Source: Methylobacterium bullatum (GTDB lineage Bacteria; Pseudomonadota; Alphaproteobacteria; Rhizobiales; Beijerinckiaceae). Taken from it: a stretch of 64,000 bases of DNA. Below the pieces are notes generated by a model. The model was not told the origin of the DNA, ran no database searches, and saw nothing but the letters and a program-made list of their open reading frames with translations. The stretch is taken from contig LR743504.1 in assembly GCA_902712845.1 (NCBI GenBank), forward strand, positions 3,756,001 through 3,820,000, written 5' to 3'. The translations under genes were made by a program, and so were the position numbers. This document shows positions 26,627 to 33,562 of this stretch, in pieces. Positions within the stretch are counted from its first letter, which is position 1, and each line of letters begins with the position of its first letter.

Positions 26627-26760
26627 CCGCCTCCCGCCCGCGACGGGAGGAAGGGTCAGAAAATGGCACGGTCGGGCCGGACGGCGATGCTCGGGTTCGT
26701 TAACGGCCTTGGTTTAAAACCGGTGTTCAAGGTGTTGAGTATTTGTAGAAAGCGTATCGC

Positions 26761-27153
26761 GTGCGTATTTTGCGCTTCCTCGTCGTCGGCAGCGTCTTCG
26801 GCCTGAGCGTCCTGGCGATCGGCTTCGTCAGTGCCGACCGGCTGGCCCATCTCCCGGCGGCGCCCGCGCCCCGGATGGTGCAGGCCCCCCTCGTGAGCGA
26901 GCCTCAGGATACCGGTTCGATCCCGTCCCTGCTCCAGCCGGGCGAGCTCTCCACCACCGGCCCCTGGCCCCCGCCCGACGGGCGCCAAGCCCGCCTCCGC
27001 GAAGTCCGCCCCTCCTCGGCGGGCAAGCCTGCGGTGACGAAGACCGCCTCCGCGAAACCCGCTCCAACCAAGCCGAAGGCCACGGACGGGTTCGACACCG
27101 AGCGCCTCAACGCCCTCCTGCGCGGCGACCCGATCACCCCGCCGCGCCGCTGA
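26761..27153 (+). CDS. Small Pro-rich protein with N-terminal membrane anchor or signal
   Basis: 130 residues. A single N-terminal hydrophobic segment (MRILRFLVVGSVFGLSVLAI) is followed by a low-complexity Pro, Ala, Thr and Lys-rich region (KTASAKPAPTKPKATDG) and an ending with two Arg. It looks like a periplasmic or tethered envelope protein; I do not recognise a family. The start is GTG 26761 after an unusually AT-rich leader (TTTAAAACCGGTGTTCAAGG and following), which suggests its own promoter. Downstream of aapP but separated by 134 bp. Confidence 0.6.
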   Translation: MRILRFLVVGSVFGLSVLAIGFVSADRLAHLPAAPAPRMVQAPLVSEPQDTGSIPSLLQPGELSTTGPWPPPDGRQARLREVRPSSAGKPAVTKTASAKPAPTKPKATDGFDTERLNALLRGDPITPPRR

Positions 27154-27208
27154 CACGGCTTTCCGGCACTGGCTTTCCCTGTTGCGGCGTTCCGGCGATG
27201 GGTCGACG

Positions 27209-28108
27209 TCAGTGTGCGCCCGTGGCGACGAGCCACTCCACGAAGGCCGTGAGCGTGGACGTCTTGTCCGCGTCGTTCGGCACCAGGGCGACGTAGCCGG
27301 GGCGCGGAACGACGATCTCCGGGAAGGGGGCGGCGAGCCGGCCCGCCGCCAGATCGAGGGACAAGACCGGCACCGGCCCGACCCCGTAGCCGAGCCCGTC
27401 CGCCGTCGCCTGCAGCGCGACGAAATAGTGGTCGAACGTCCGTCGGCTGCCCAGACTCGCGGGGAGATCGGCGGCGGCGAGCCAGTCGCTCCAATCACCC
27501 GGGCGGGTCTCGCTCGTCAGCAGAGTCCCGCCCTCGAGGTCCGCCGGCGCGCGCAGGGGGCGGGCCGCGAGCAGGGACGGGCTCACCACCAGCGTGTTGG
27601 CCTCAGCCAGGAAGGGGACCGCGCGGTAGGCGCCCCAGGGATGGCGGGCGCCCGTCCCAATCCGCGGCTCGCGCCGGACCGCGAGGTCGAAGCCGCCGCG
27701 CAGGGCGTTGTCCAGGGTCGTGGTCGTGGTGACGACGACCTCCGCCTCCGGCCGCGCCGCGTGGAAGCTATCGAGACGCGGGATCAGCCAGCGCATGGCG
27801 AAGGTCGTCGGCGTGCTCACCCGCAGGGTCCGTGGCGCGAGGGGCCTGCCGCAGATCTCGGCCGCCGCATCGAGCCGGTCGAAGGTGAGGCTGACGGCCT
27901 CCGCGAAGGCCCGGGCCGCAGGCGTCGGGACCACATTCCGCCCGACCCGCACGAACAGGCGCTGCCCGAACCATGCTTCCAGCGCCGCAACCTGACGGCT
28001 CACCGCCCCGTGCGTCAGGCCGAGTTCGGCCGCGGCGGCGGCGTGGCTGCCGGCGCGGGCAGCGACCTCGAAGACGCGCAAGGCGTGAAGGGGCGGAAGA
28101 CGACGCAT
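27209..28108 (-). CDS. LysR family transcriptional regulator (GcvA-like)
   Basis: 299 residues. Residues 1-60 are a winged helix-turn-helix with LPPLHALRVFEVAARAGSH, AAAELGLTHGAVSRQVAALE and a QRLFVRVGRNV wing. The rest is the periplasmic-binding-protein-like effector domain. The PPLHALRVFE opening is typical of the GcvA/AmpR branch. ATG 28108 was chosen because the HTH begins at once and AGGAGGT lies about 11 bases upstream. It is divergent from an MFS-SDR pair and likely regulates it. Two strong inverted repeats lie in the shared intergenic region. Confidence 0.88.
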   Translation of the reverse strand: MRRLPPLHALRVFEVAARAGSHAAAAAELGLTHGAVSRQVAALEAWFGQRLFVRVGRNVVPTPAARAFAEAVSLTFDRLDAAAEICGRPLAPRTLRVSTPTTFAMRWLIPRLDSFHAARPEAEVVVTTTTTLDNALRGGFDLAVRREPRIGTGARHPWGAYRAVPFLAEANTLVVSPSLLAARPLRAPADLEGGTLLTSETRPGDWSDWLAAADLPASLGSRRTFDHYFVALQATADGLGYGVGPVPVLSLDLAAGRLAAPFPEIVVPRPGYVALVPNDADKTSTLTAFVEWLVATGAH

Positions 28109-28134
28109 CGGACCTGTGACCTCCTGTACCCGCT

Positions 28135-28170
28135 CTCGGTGAGCCCGACCCACAGGTCGTGCTCACCGAG
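28135..28170. promoter_or_regulatory. Strong inverted repeat 27 bp upstream of the LysR gene
   Basis: Arms CTCGGTGAGC (28135-28144) and GCTCACCGAG (28161-28170) are perfect, and CGACC/GGTCG inside continue the stem across a single mismatch to a 4-base loop. The location next to the divergent starts fits an autoregulatory operator; as RNA it would be a very stable hairpin in the LysR leader. Confidence 0.5.
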
Positions 28171-28206
28171 GCCCGGCGGATTGCCGCCGCCGTGCGGTCG
28201 CGCGGA

Positions 28207-28239
28207 CAGGCCTCGACGAATCGGTTTCGTCGAGGCCTG
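28207..28239. promoter_or_regulatory. Perfect 14-bp inverted repeat between LysR and MFS genes
   Basis: Arms CAGGCCTCGACGAA (28207-28220) and TTCGTCGAGGCCTG (28226-28239) pair perfectly around a 5-base loop TCGGT. No T-run follows on either strand, so it is unlikely to be an intrinsic terminator. It may be a second operator of the divergent region or a cruciform site. Confidence 0.5.
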
Positions 28240-28358
28240 GCATAAGTCCAAGAGACCGGCCACCCGTGAGTCTAGCGCACGGGTAGCGTGAGGCGAACGC
28301 CTCTGATCCCCGAAGGCTCACGGATGTAGCGTCGCCCTCGGCCATGGGATGACGAGCG

Positions 28359-29594
28359 ATGCCGACGACCACCATCGACGAGCGGGTAGAGAGCCCGACG
28401 GGCCGGGAGCGCGATATCCTCGCCCCGCCGCCGACACGCACGCTCACGGCCGCCGGGGTCAATCACGCCCTGCACGACGGCTACACCGACCTGATCTACG
28501 TGCTGCTGCCGGTCTGGCAGGCGGAGTTCGGCCTCGGATACGTCGCCCTCGCGCTGTTGCGCTCGCTCTATGTCGGGGCACTGGCCGGCCTGCAGATGCC
28601 CGCCACCGTGCTCGCCCGCGGGCTCGGCGCACGCACCGTCCTCGTCCTCGGCACGTTGCTCAGCGCGGGCGGCTACGCGCTCGCCGGTGCGTCGGGCGGC
28701 CTCGTCGGTCTGTGCGTCGCCCTCGCCCTCTCCGGCGCGGGCAGCAGCACCCAGCACCCGCTCGCTTCCGCGGTGATCGCACGAGCCTACGGGAGGGGGG
28801 CTCGTGGCCCCCTCGGCACCTACAACTTCGCCGGCGACCTCGGAAAAGCAGCGCTGCCGCCCCTCGCCGGCTTGCTGCTCACAGGGTCCGACTGGCGCCT
28901 GGTGCTCTGGCTCGCCGCCGGTCTCGGCGTCGTCGTCGCCCTCGGGGTCGCCGCCCTGTTGCCGCGCGAGCCCGTTCTGCGCGACGCGACGCGGGGGACG
29001 TCCCAGGGAGGTTCGTTCCGCGCCGGCGCGTCGACAGGCCGGCCCGGCTTCGGGCTGCTGGTCGCCATCGGCATGCTCGACAACGCCGCGCGTCCGGCCT
29101 TCCTCGTCTACCTGCCGTTCCTGTTGCAGGAGAAAGGAGCCGCCTTCGCCACGGTGGGCGTCGCGTTCGCTCTCGCCGCCGTCGGCGGCGCGCTCGGCAA
29201 GGCCGTCTTCGGCCGGCTCGGGGAACGTTTTGGGGTGTCGCGCAGCGTGATCCTCACCGAGACCGGCACGGCGGCGGCGATCCTGCTGGTCATCGTGCTC
29301 CCCCTCGCCCCCGCCCTTGCCCTGCTGCCGCTCCTCGGCCTGATGCTGAACGGCACCTCCTCGGTGCTGTACGGCACGGTGCCGGAACTCGCACCGCACG
29401 GCCGGGTCGAGCGGGCCTTCGCCGTCTTCTACACTTGGACCCTCGGAGGCAGCGCCCTCGCGACGCCCCTGCTCTACGGCCCGCTCGGCGATGCGCTCGG
29501 ACCGCGTTGGGCCGCCGCCTCGGCCGCGGCCACGGCCTTCGCCGTCATCCCGATCATGCTCATTCTGTCACCGCACCTCGTGAGGAAGCCATGA
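28359..29594 (+). CDS. MFS transporter
   Basis: 411 residues with about 12 membrane segments after a 30-residue cytoplasmic N-terminus. The first helix region VNHALHDGYTDLIYVLLPVW and later FAVFYTWTLGGSALATPLLYG resemble the fosmidomycin-resistance (Fsr) branch of major facilitator drug or metabolite exporters. The substrate is not readable. ATG 28359 lies 250 bp from the divergent LysR start. Overlaps the downstream dehydrogenase by 4 bp (ATGA), so both are translated from one message. Confidence 0.82.
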   Translation: MPTTTIDERVESPTGRERDILAPPPTRTLTAAGVNHALHDGYTDLIYVLLPVWQAEFGLGYVALALLRSLYVGALAGLQMPATVLARGLGARTVLVLGTLLSAGGYALAGASGGLVGLCVALALSGAGSSTQHPLASAVIARAYGRGARGPLGTYNFAGDLGKAALPPLAGLLLTGSDWRLVLWLAAGLGVVVALGVAALLPREPVLRDATRGTSQGGSFRAGASTGRPGFGLLVAIGMLDNAARPAFLVYLPFLLQEKGAAFATVGVAFALAAVGGALGKAVFGRLGERFGVSRSVILTETGTAAAILLVIVLPLAPALALLPLLGLMLNGTSSVLYGTVPELAPHGRVERAFAVFYTWTLGGSALATPLLYGPLGDALGPRWAAASAAATAFAVIPIMLILSPHLVRKP

Positions 29595-30421
29595 CCGCCG
29601 TTCGACACCCCGGTACCGCGGATCGCGACCAGCCGGTTTCTCGCGCGGGGGAATCCCCGCCCGACGACGGTTCACGAGCGCCCGTCATCCTGATCACCGG
29701 CGGCAGTCGCGGCGTCGGTGCCGCGACCGCGCGTCTGGCGGCATGGCGAGGCTATGACGTCGCCTTCAGCTACCTGTCGAACGAGGCGGCAGCCCGGGAC
29801 GTCGTCACCGCGGTCGAGGCGGTGGGCCGAGGCGCGCTGGCCATACGGGCCGACAGCGCCGATCCCACCGATGTCTCGCGGATGTTCGAACGCGTCGACG
29901 GCCGCTTCGGCCGGCTCGATGTCCTGGTGAACAACGCAGCCATGATCGACCGACACTCGCGCCTCGAAGAGCTCGACTTCGCGCGCGTGACGCGCGTCTT
30001 CGCCGTGAATGCCATCGGCCCGATTCTCTGCGCTCAGCAGGCCGCGCGGCGCATGTCGCATCGCCATGGCGGGCGTGGGGGCGCGGTGGTCAACGTCTCT
30101 TCGGCCTCCGCCCGCCTCGGCAGTCCGAACGAGTACGTGGACTATGCGTCCACGAAGGGCGCGGTCGAAACCATGACGATCGGCTTCGCCAAGGAGGTCG
30201 CACGCGAGGGCATTCGGGTGAACTGCGTGCGGCCCGGTCACATCTACACGGAGATGCACGCGAGCGGCGGAGAACCCGGACGCGTCGATCGCGTGAAGGA
30301 CAGCATCCCGATGGGACGCGGTGGCGAGCCCGAGGAGGTCGCCCGCGCGATCCTCTGGCTGGCCGGTCCGGAGGCATCCTTCGTCACCGGCACCTTCCTG
30401 GACGTCACGGGCGGCAAGTGA
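29591..30421 (+). CDS. SDR family NAD(P)-dependent oxidoreductase
   Basis: 276 residues of a classical short-chain dehydrogenase. After a 30-residue disordered N-terminal extension, ILITGGSRGVGAATARL forms the nucleotide-binding TGxxxGxG motif, LDVLVNNAAMID the NNAG-type motif, then Ser in NVSSASARLGS and the catalytic YVDYASTKGAVE Tyr-Lys pair. The C-terminus GTFLDVTGGK is typical. Substrate unknown. Translationally coupled to the MFS gene, suggesting that one makes or degrades what the other transports. Confidence 0.88.
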   Translation: MTAVRHPGTADRDQPVSRAGESPPDDGSRAPVILITGGSRGVGAATARLAAWRGYDVAFSYLSNEAAARDVVTAVEAVGRGALAIRADSADPTDVSRMFERVDGRFGRLDVLVNNAAMIDRHSRLEELDFARVTRVFAVNAIGPILCAQQAARRMSHRHGGRGGAVVNVSSASARLGSPNEYVDYASTKGAVETMTIGFAKEVAREGIRVNCVRPGHIYTEMHASGGEPGRVDRVKDSIPMGRGGEPEEVARAILWLAGPEASFVTGTFLDVTGGK

Positions 30422-30565
30422 CCGTCGCACGGCGAGCAGGCCGGCAATGGGGTCGTCAAGCGTAACGAGGGCGGCGCGCAGGACGTGGCGCGGCCCGGCT
30501 GTTCCATGGATGCATCGGCGCCACCCATCCCCCGCCGGAGCCGGCCGCCCGGACTTGGTGTAGAC

Positions 30566-30592
30566 CCCGTCCCGACCTCGGAAGGGGACGGG
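30566..30592 (+). promoter_or_regulatory. Hairpin reaching the ribosome binding site of rarD
   Basis: Perfect arms CCCGTCCC (30566-30573) and GGGACGGG (30585-30592) flank an 11-base loop. The right arm touches the GGGAGG ribosome binding site of the GTG start at 30602, so folding could restrict translation. It could equally be chance in GC-rich DNA. Confidence 0.3.
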
Positions 30593-30601
30593 AGGAACGT
30601 C

Positions 30602-31420
30602 GTGGGGCTGATCTACGCGCTCGGAGCCTACCTGAGCTGGGGCATCGTCGTACCGGTGCATTTCCGGCTGCTCGATTCCGTGCCGGCCGGCAGCATCCTC
30701 GCCCATCGCATCGTCTGGTCGAGCGTGCTCGTGGTCGGCCTGCTGGCGGTCCTGCGCCGACGGGTGCGCAACCCGTTTCCCCTGAGGCGTCGCCACCTTC
30801 TCCTCGTCGTCTCGGCCGGGCTCATCGCGGTCAACTGGCTGCTCTACCTCGTGGCGGTCCAGTCCGGGCACATGCTGGATGCGAGTCTGGGCTATTTCAT
30901 CAATCCGCTGATGAGCGTGGCGCTCGGCGCCCTCGTTCTCGGAGAGCGGCTGCGGCCGGTCCAGGCCGTGGCGGTGGGGCTCGCCGCCGCCGGGGTGATC
31001 CTGGCGGTGGTCCTGGCCGGGCACCTGCCCTGGCTGTCCCTGACGCTCGCCGCGAGTTTTTCGCTCTACGGGCTGGTGCGCAAGGTGGTGGGCGTCGACG
31101 CCATGGTGGGCTTTGCCGCCGAGACCTTCCTGCTCCTGCCCGCCGCCGGCCTCTATCTCGTCCTCGCCGCCCCCTCCGTGGTGAACGGCGATCCCGTCCG
31201 CCTCGGCCTCCTGCTCCTCACCGGCGCCACCACCGCCCTGCCGCTGATCTGGTTCGCCGCCGCCGCCCAGCGCCTCACCCTCTCCACCCTCGGGCTGATG
31301 CAATACCTCGCCCCCTCCTGCCTCATGGCCCTCAGCGTCCTCGTTTACGGCGAACGTCTGGAGCCGCATCGACTGGTCCTGTTCGTCCTGATCTGGCTGG
31401 CGCTGGCGCTCTGGCGCCGC
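30602..31420 (+). CDS. rarD: RarD-type EamA family transporter, 3' end lost at the adapter junction
   Basis: About 273 readable residues of a roughly 300-residue family with ten membrane helices. The start LIYALGAYLSWGIVVPVHFR, then ILAHRIVWSSVL, LDASLGYFINPLMSV and STLGLMQYLAPSCLMALSVL match RarD (chloramphenicol-sensitive protein) closely. GTG 30602 with GGGAGG upstream is the best start. After the family's last helix (LIWLALALWRR) the frame enters pyrimidine noise and sequencing adapter, so the final 15-25 residues and the stop are missing. The break is technical, not biological. Confidence 0.85.
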
Positions 31421-31544
31421 TCTTCTTTCTCTTCCTTCTTTCTTTCTCTTTTTTTTCTTTTTTTTTTTTTTTTTTTTTTCAAGCAGAAGACGGCATACGA
31501 GATTCGCCTTAGTCTCGTGGGCTCGGAGTGTGTATAAGAGACAG
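31421..31544. other. Sequencing artefact: poly-T noise plus Illumina P7/Nextera adapter
   Basis: 31421-31479 is pyrimidine-only sequence ending in a long T-run. 31480-31503 is the P7 flow-cell adapter (beginning CAAGCAGAAGACGG). 31504-31511 is TCGCCTTA, the i7 index whose complement TAAGGCGA is Nextera N701. 31512-31526 is GTCTCGTGGGCTCGG, and 31527-31544 is the Tn5 mosaic end with one A missing (AGTGTGTATAAGAGACAG). Read leftwards from 31545 this is an insert followed by adapter read-through and the poly-A seen past the adapter end. It is not part of the organism. Confidence 0.98.
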
Positions 31545-31586
31545 CCCGGGCATGCGATCGTTCTGAGCAAGATTCGGAGGGCCGGG

Positions 31587-32597
31587 ATGCGCAACCTGAT
31601 CACCGATATCGCCGGTATCACCGTGGGCCACGCCCAGGATGCGCGCGTGGCGAGCGGCACCACCGCGATCCTGTTCGACGCGGCCGTGGTGGCGGGTGTC
31701 GACGTGCGCGGCGGCGGGCCGGGCACCCGGGAGACCGACCTCCTCGACCCCGAGCGCACGGTGGAGCGCATCGACGCCCTGGTCCTGTCCGGCGGCTCCA
31801 CCTTCGGCCTCGATGCGGGGGCGGGCGTCGTGGCCTGGCTCGCCGAGACGGGGAGGGGGTTTCCCATCGGCGACATCCGTGTCCCCATCGTCCCCGGCGC
31901 GATCCTGTTCGATCTCCTCAACGGCGGTGACAAGAACTGGGGCCGCTTCTCGCCCTATCGCGACCTCGGCTACGAGGCCGCCGACGCGGCGGCGCAGGAT
32001 TTCACCCTCGGCACCGTGGGGGCGGGCTACGGCGCGCGCACGGCCAACCTCAAGGGCGGCCTCGGCTCGGCTTCCTCCCCGGTGAGCGGCACGCCCGCGC
32101 GGGTCGGCGCGCTGGTGGCCGTCAACGCCTTCGGCCGGGTCACGGTGGGGGAGGGACGGCATTTCTGGGCGGCGCCGTTCGAGCGGGAGGGGGAGTTCGG
32201 CGGTCTCGGCTTCCCCGATCCGATGCCGGCGGACGCCTTCACCTGGCCCCGCGAGGCCCCGCCCGGTACCAGCACCACCCTGGCCCTCGTCGCCACCGAC
32301 GCGATCCTCACCAAGGCTCAGTGCCGCCGCCTCGCGGTGATGGCGCAGGACGGCCTGTCGCGGGCGATCCACCCCGTCCACACGCCGCTCGACGGCGACG
32401 TGGTCTTCGCGGTCTCCACCGGACGGATTCTCCTCTCCGACCCCGTCACCGATCTCGCCCGTATCGGCGCGGCGGCGGCCGATACCCTCGCCCGCGCGGT
32501 CGCCATCGGCATCCACGCGGCCACCAGCCTGCCGGGCCTCTCGATGCCGCCCGCCTGGCGGGATCTGTGGGGCGGGCGGGATCCGTGGGGCGGGTAG
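31587..32597 (+). CDS. P1 family peptidase (DmpA/L-aminopeptidase D-esterase type)
   Basis: 336 residues of the P1 N-terminal-nucleophile family, which self-cleaves to a two-chain aminopeptidase. The N-terminus NLITDIAGITVGHAQDARVA is the family signature. LVLSGGSTFGLDAGAGVVAWL follows, and the likely nucleophile lies in the PPGTSTTLALVATDA segment near residue 233. Many relatives cleave beta-peptides or D-residues. ATG 31587 has GGAGG six bases upstream; anything further upstream than 31545 is adapter. The C-terminal WRDLWGGRDPWGG repeat looks disordered. Confidence 0.9.
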   Translation: MRNLITDIAGITVGHAQDARVASGTTAILFDAAVVAGVDVRGGGPGTRETDLLDPERTVERIDALVLSGGSTFGLDAGAGVVAWLAETGRGFPIGDIRVPIVPGAILFDLLNGGDKNWGRFSPYRDLGYEAADAAAQDFTLGTVGAGYGARTANLKGGLGSASSPVSGTPARVGALVAVNAFGRVTVGEGRHFWAAPFEREGEFGGLGFPDPMPADAFTWPREAPPGTSTTLALVATDAILTKAQCRRLAVMAQDGLSRAIHPVHTPLDGDVVFAVSTGRILLSDPVTDLARIGAAAADTLARAVAIGIHAATSLPGLSMPPAWRDLWGGRDPWGG

Positions 32598-32755
32598 GGG
32601 AAGATATCGGTCAGACTGTCGTCGAGTCCGGCATCGCGGGCCGCACCTTTTCCATGCCCGCAGCGAAGCGCAGGGTGATCCGGAACCTCACGCGAATACG
32701 GGCCACGTCAGCGGCTCACCCGCTCCACCCGTCCGGGGGAAGGGACCCGAGAGGA

Positions 32756-33031
32756 TCACTCCCCCTTGGCATCCTCCACCAACTGCGCCAGCCCCGCATC
32801 CACCTCGGCGCCGAGCATCGCTCGCTCCGCCTCGGTGAGGTCGCGTGCCCAGGCCGGGCCGGCGAACCCGGCAGCGCATTTGGCCCGCTCGGCCGCGATA
32901 TAGGCTTCCGTTTCCTTCGGCTGCCGGCGCATCGCCTCGGCGAAGCCAAACCAAGCCGCGCGTTCTACCACCGCGAGGCGGGCGCGCAGGCGGATCATCA
33001 CCGCCCGATCCGGGCTGACGTCGTCGCTCAT
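32756..33031 (-). CDS. Hypothetical protein, 91 residues, helical
   Basis: A charged, all-helical small protein without signal peptide: MSDDVSPDRAVMIRLRARLA, then RQPKETEAYIAAERAKCAAGFAGPAW-like middle and an acidic end LVEDAKGE. I do not recognise a family. Codon use is like the neighbours. It is followed on the same strand by nothing for 150 bp, and a 158-bp spacer separates it from the convergent peptidase. Confidence 0.55.
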   Translation of the reverse strand: MSDDVSPDRAVMIRLRARLAVVERAAWFGFAEAMRRQPKETEAYIAAERAKCAAGFAGPAWARDLTEAERAMLGAEVDAGLAQLVEDAKGE

Positions 33032-33068
33032 GGGGACTTCGTTCCTGGGGGCTTCGCTCCCGGCCGGG

Positions 33069-33275
33069 TCAGCGCCGCGGCTCGCAGCGGGTCTTCACGT
33101 AGGTGTCCGGATTGTTGCCATGGCCGGCATTGGCCGCAAGGACCGGCCCCTGCATCATGCATTCCTGAAGCGTGTGAGCAGGCCCCGTGATCACATCGAG
33201 GGCCGTCTCGCGGGAGCAGTCGGGGGCCTGGACCGTCGAGGCGCAGACCAGGGCAACGATGAGGACTGGGTTCAT
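33069..33275 (-). CDS. Small secreted protein with paired cysteines, 68 residues
   Basis: Starts MNPVLIVALVCASTVQAPDC, a short signal peptide with cleavage near residue 17. The mature part has three Cys (DCSRETALD, LQECMMQG, KTRCEP), consistent with an exported protein that may be disulfide-bonded. ATG 33275 was preferred over an in-frame start 12 codons upstream because the signal begins there. Function unknown; similar tiny periplasmic proteins are common in this group. Confidence 0.55.
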   Translation of the reverse strand: MNPVLIVALVCASTVQAPDCSRETALDVITGPAHTLQECMMQGPVLAANAGHGNNPDTYVKTRCEPRR

Positions 33276-33414
33276 GAGACCGGAATCTAGACGCGCGGGT
33301 CGGGGCGGCAAGGGCGGCCTGCAGGAAAATGCAGCGCTCTAGGGTCGGATGGAGCGGTGCCGAGCGTGTCGCAAGGCCGAGGGCGCGAGGTGACCGGGAT
33401 CATTGTCCTTTGCT

Positions 33415-33446
33415 TAAAGACCTAGGCGAAATAGCCTAGGTCTTTA
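33415..33446. promoter_or_regulatory. Perfect 13-bp inverted repeat containing CCTAGG
   Basis: Arms TAAAGACCTAGGC (33415-33427) and GCCTAGGTCTTTA (33434-33446) are perfectly complementary with a 6-base loop GAAATA. It lies 117 bp upstream of the HerA-like gene in otherwise gene-free DNA (33276-33562). It is AT-richer than its surroundings and uses CTAG, a rare tetranucleotide in such genomes. It may be an operator or a terminator; no T-run follows. Confidence 0.5.
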
Positions 33447-33562
33447 TGTCTACTTGGCGAGGTTCGTGCCTGTGGATGCGCTGCCCTCATGCTCCGCACC
33501 CTGGGCCTATCCGTGCTAGCATTGGCCTCGTCGCGGGCGCGATACGGGACAGCGGAGCGGGA

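Noticed and set aside
28207..28239. Intrinsic terminator for the LysR or MFS gene
   Set aside because: The stem is strong but there is no T-run on either strand and the genes diverge from this region.
29672..31933. Very long minus-strand open frame with a poly-lysine tract spanning the adapter
   Set aside because: It is antisense to SDR and rarD genes and its lysine run is the poly-T artefact; there is no protein family match.
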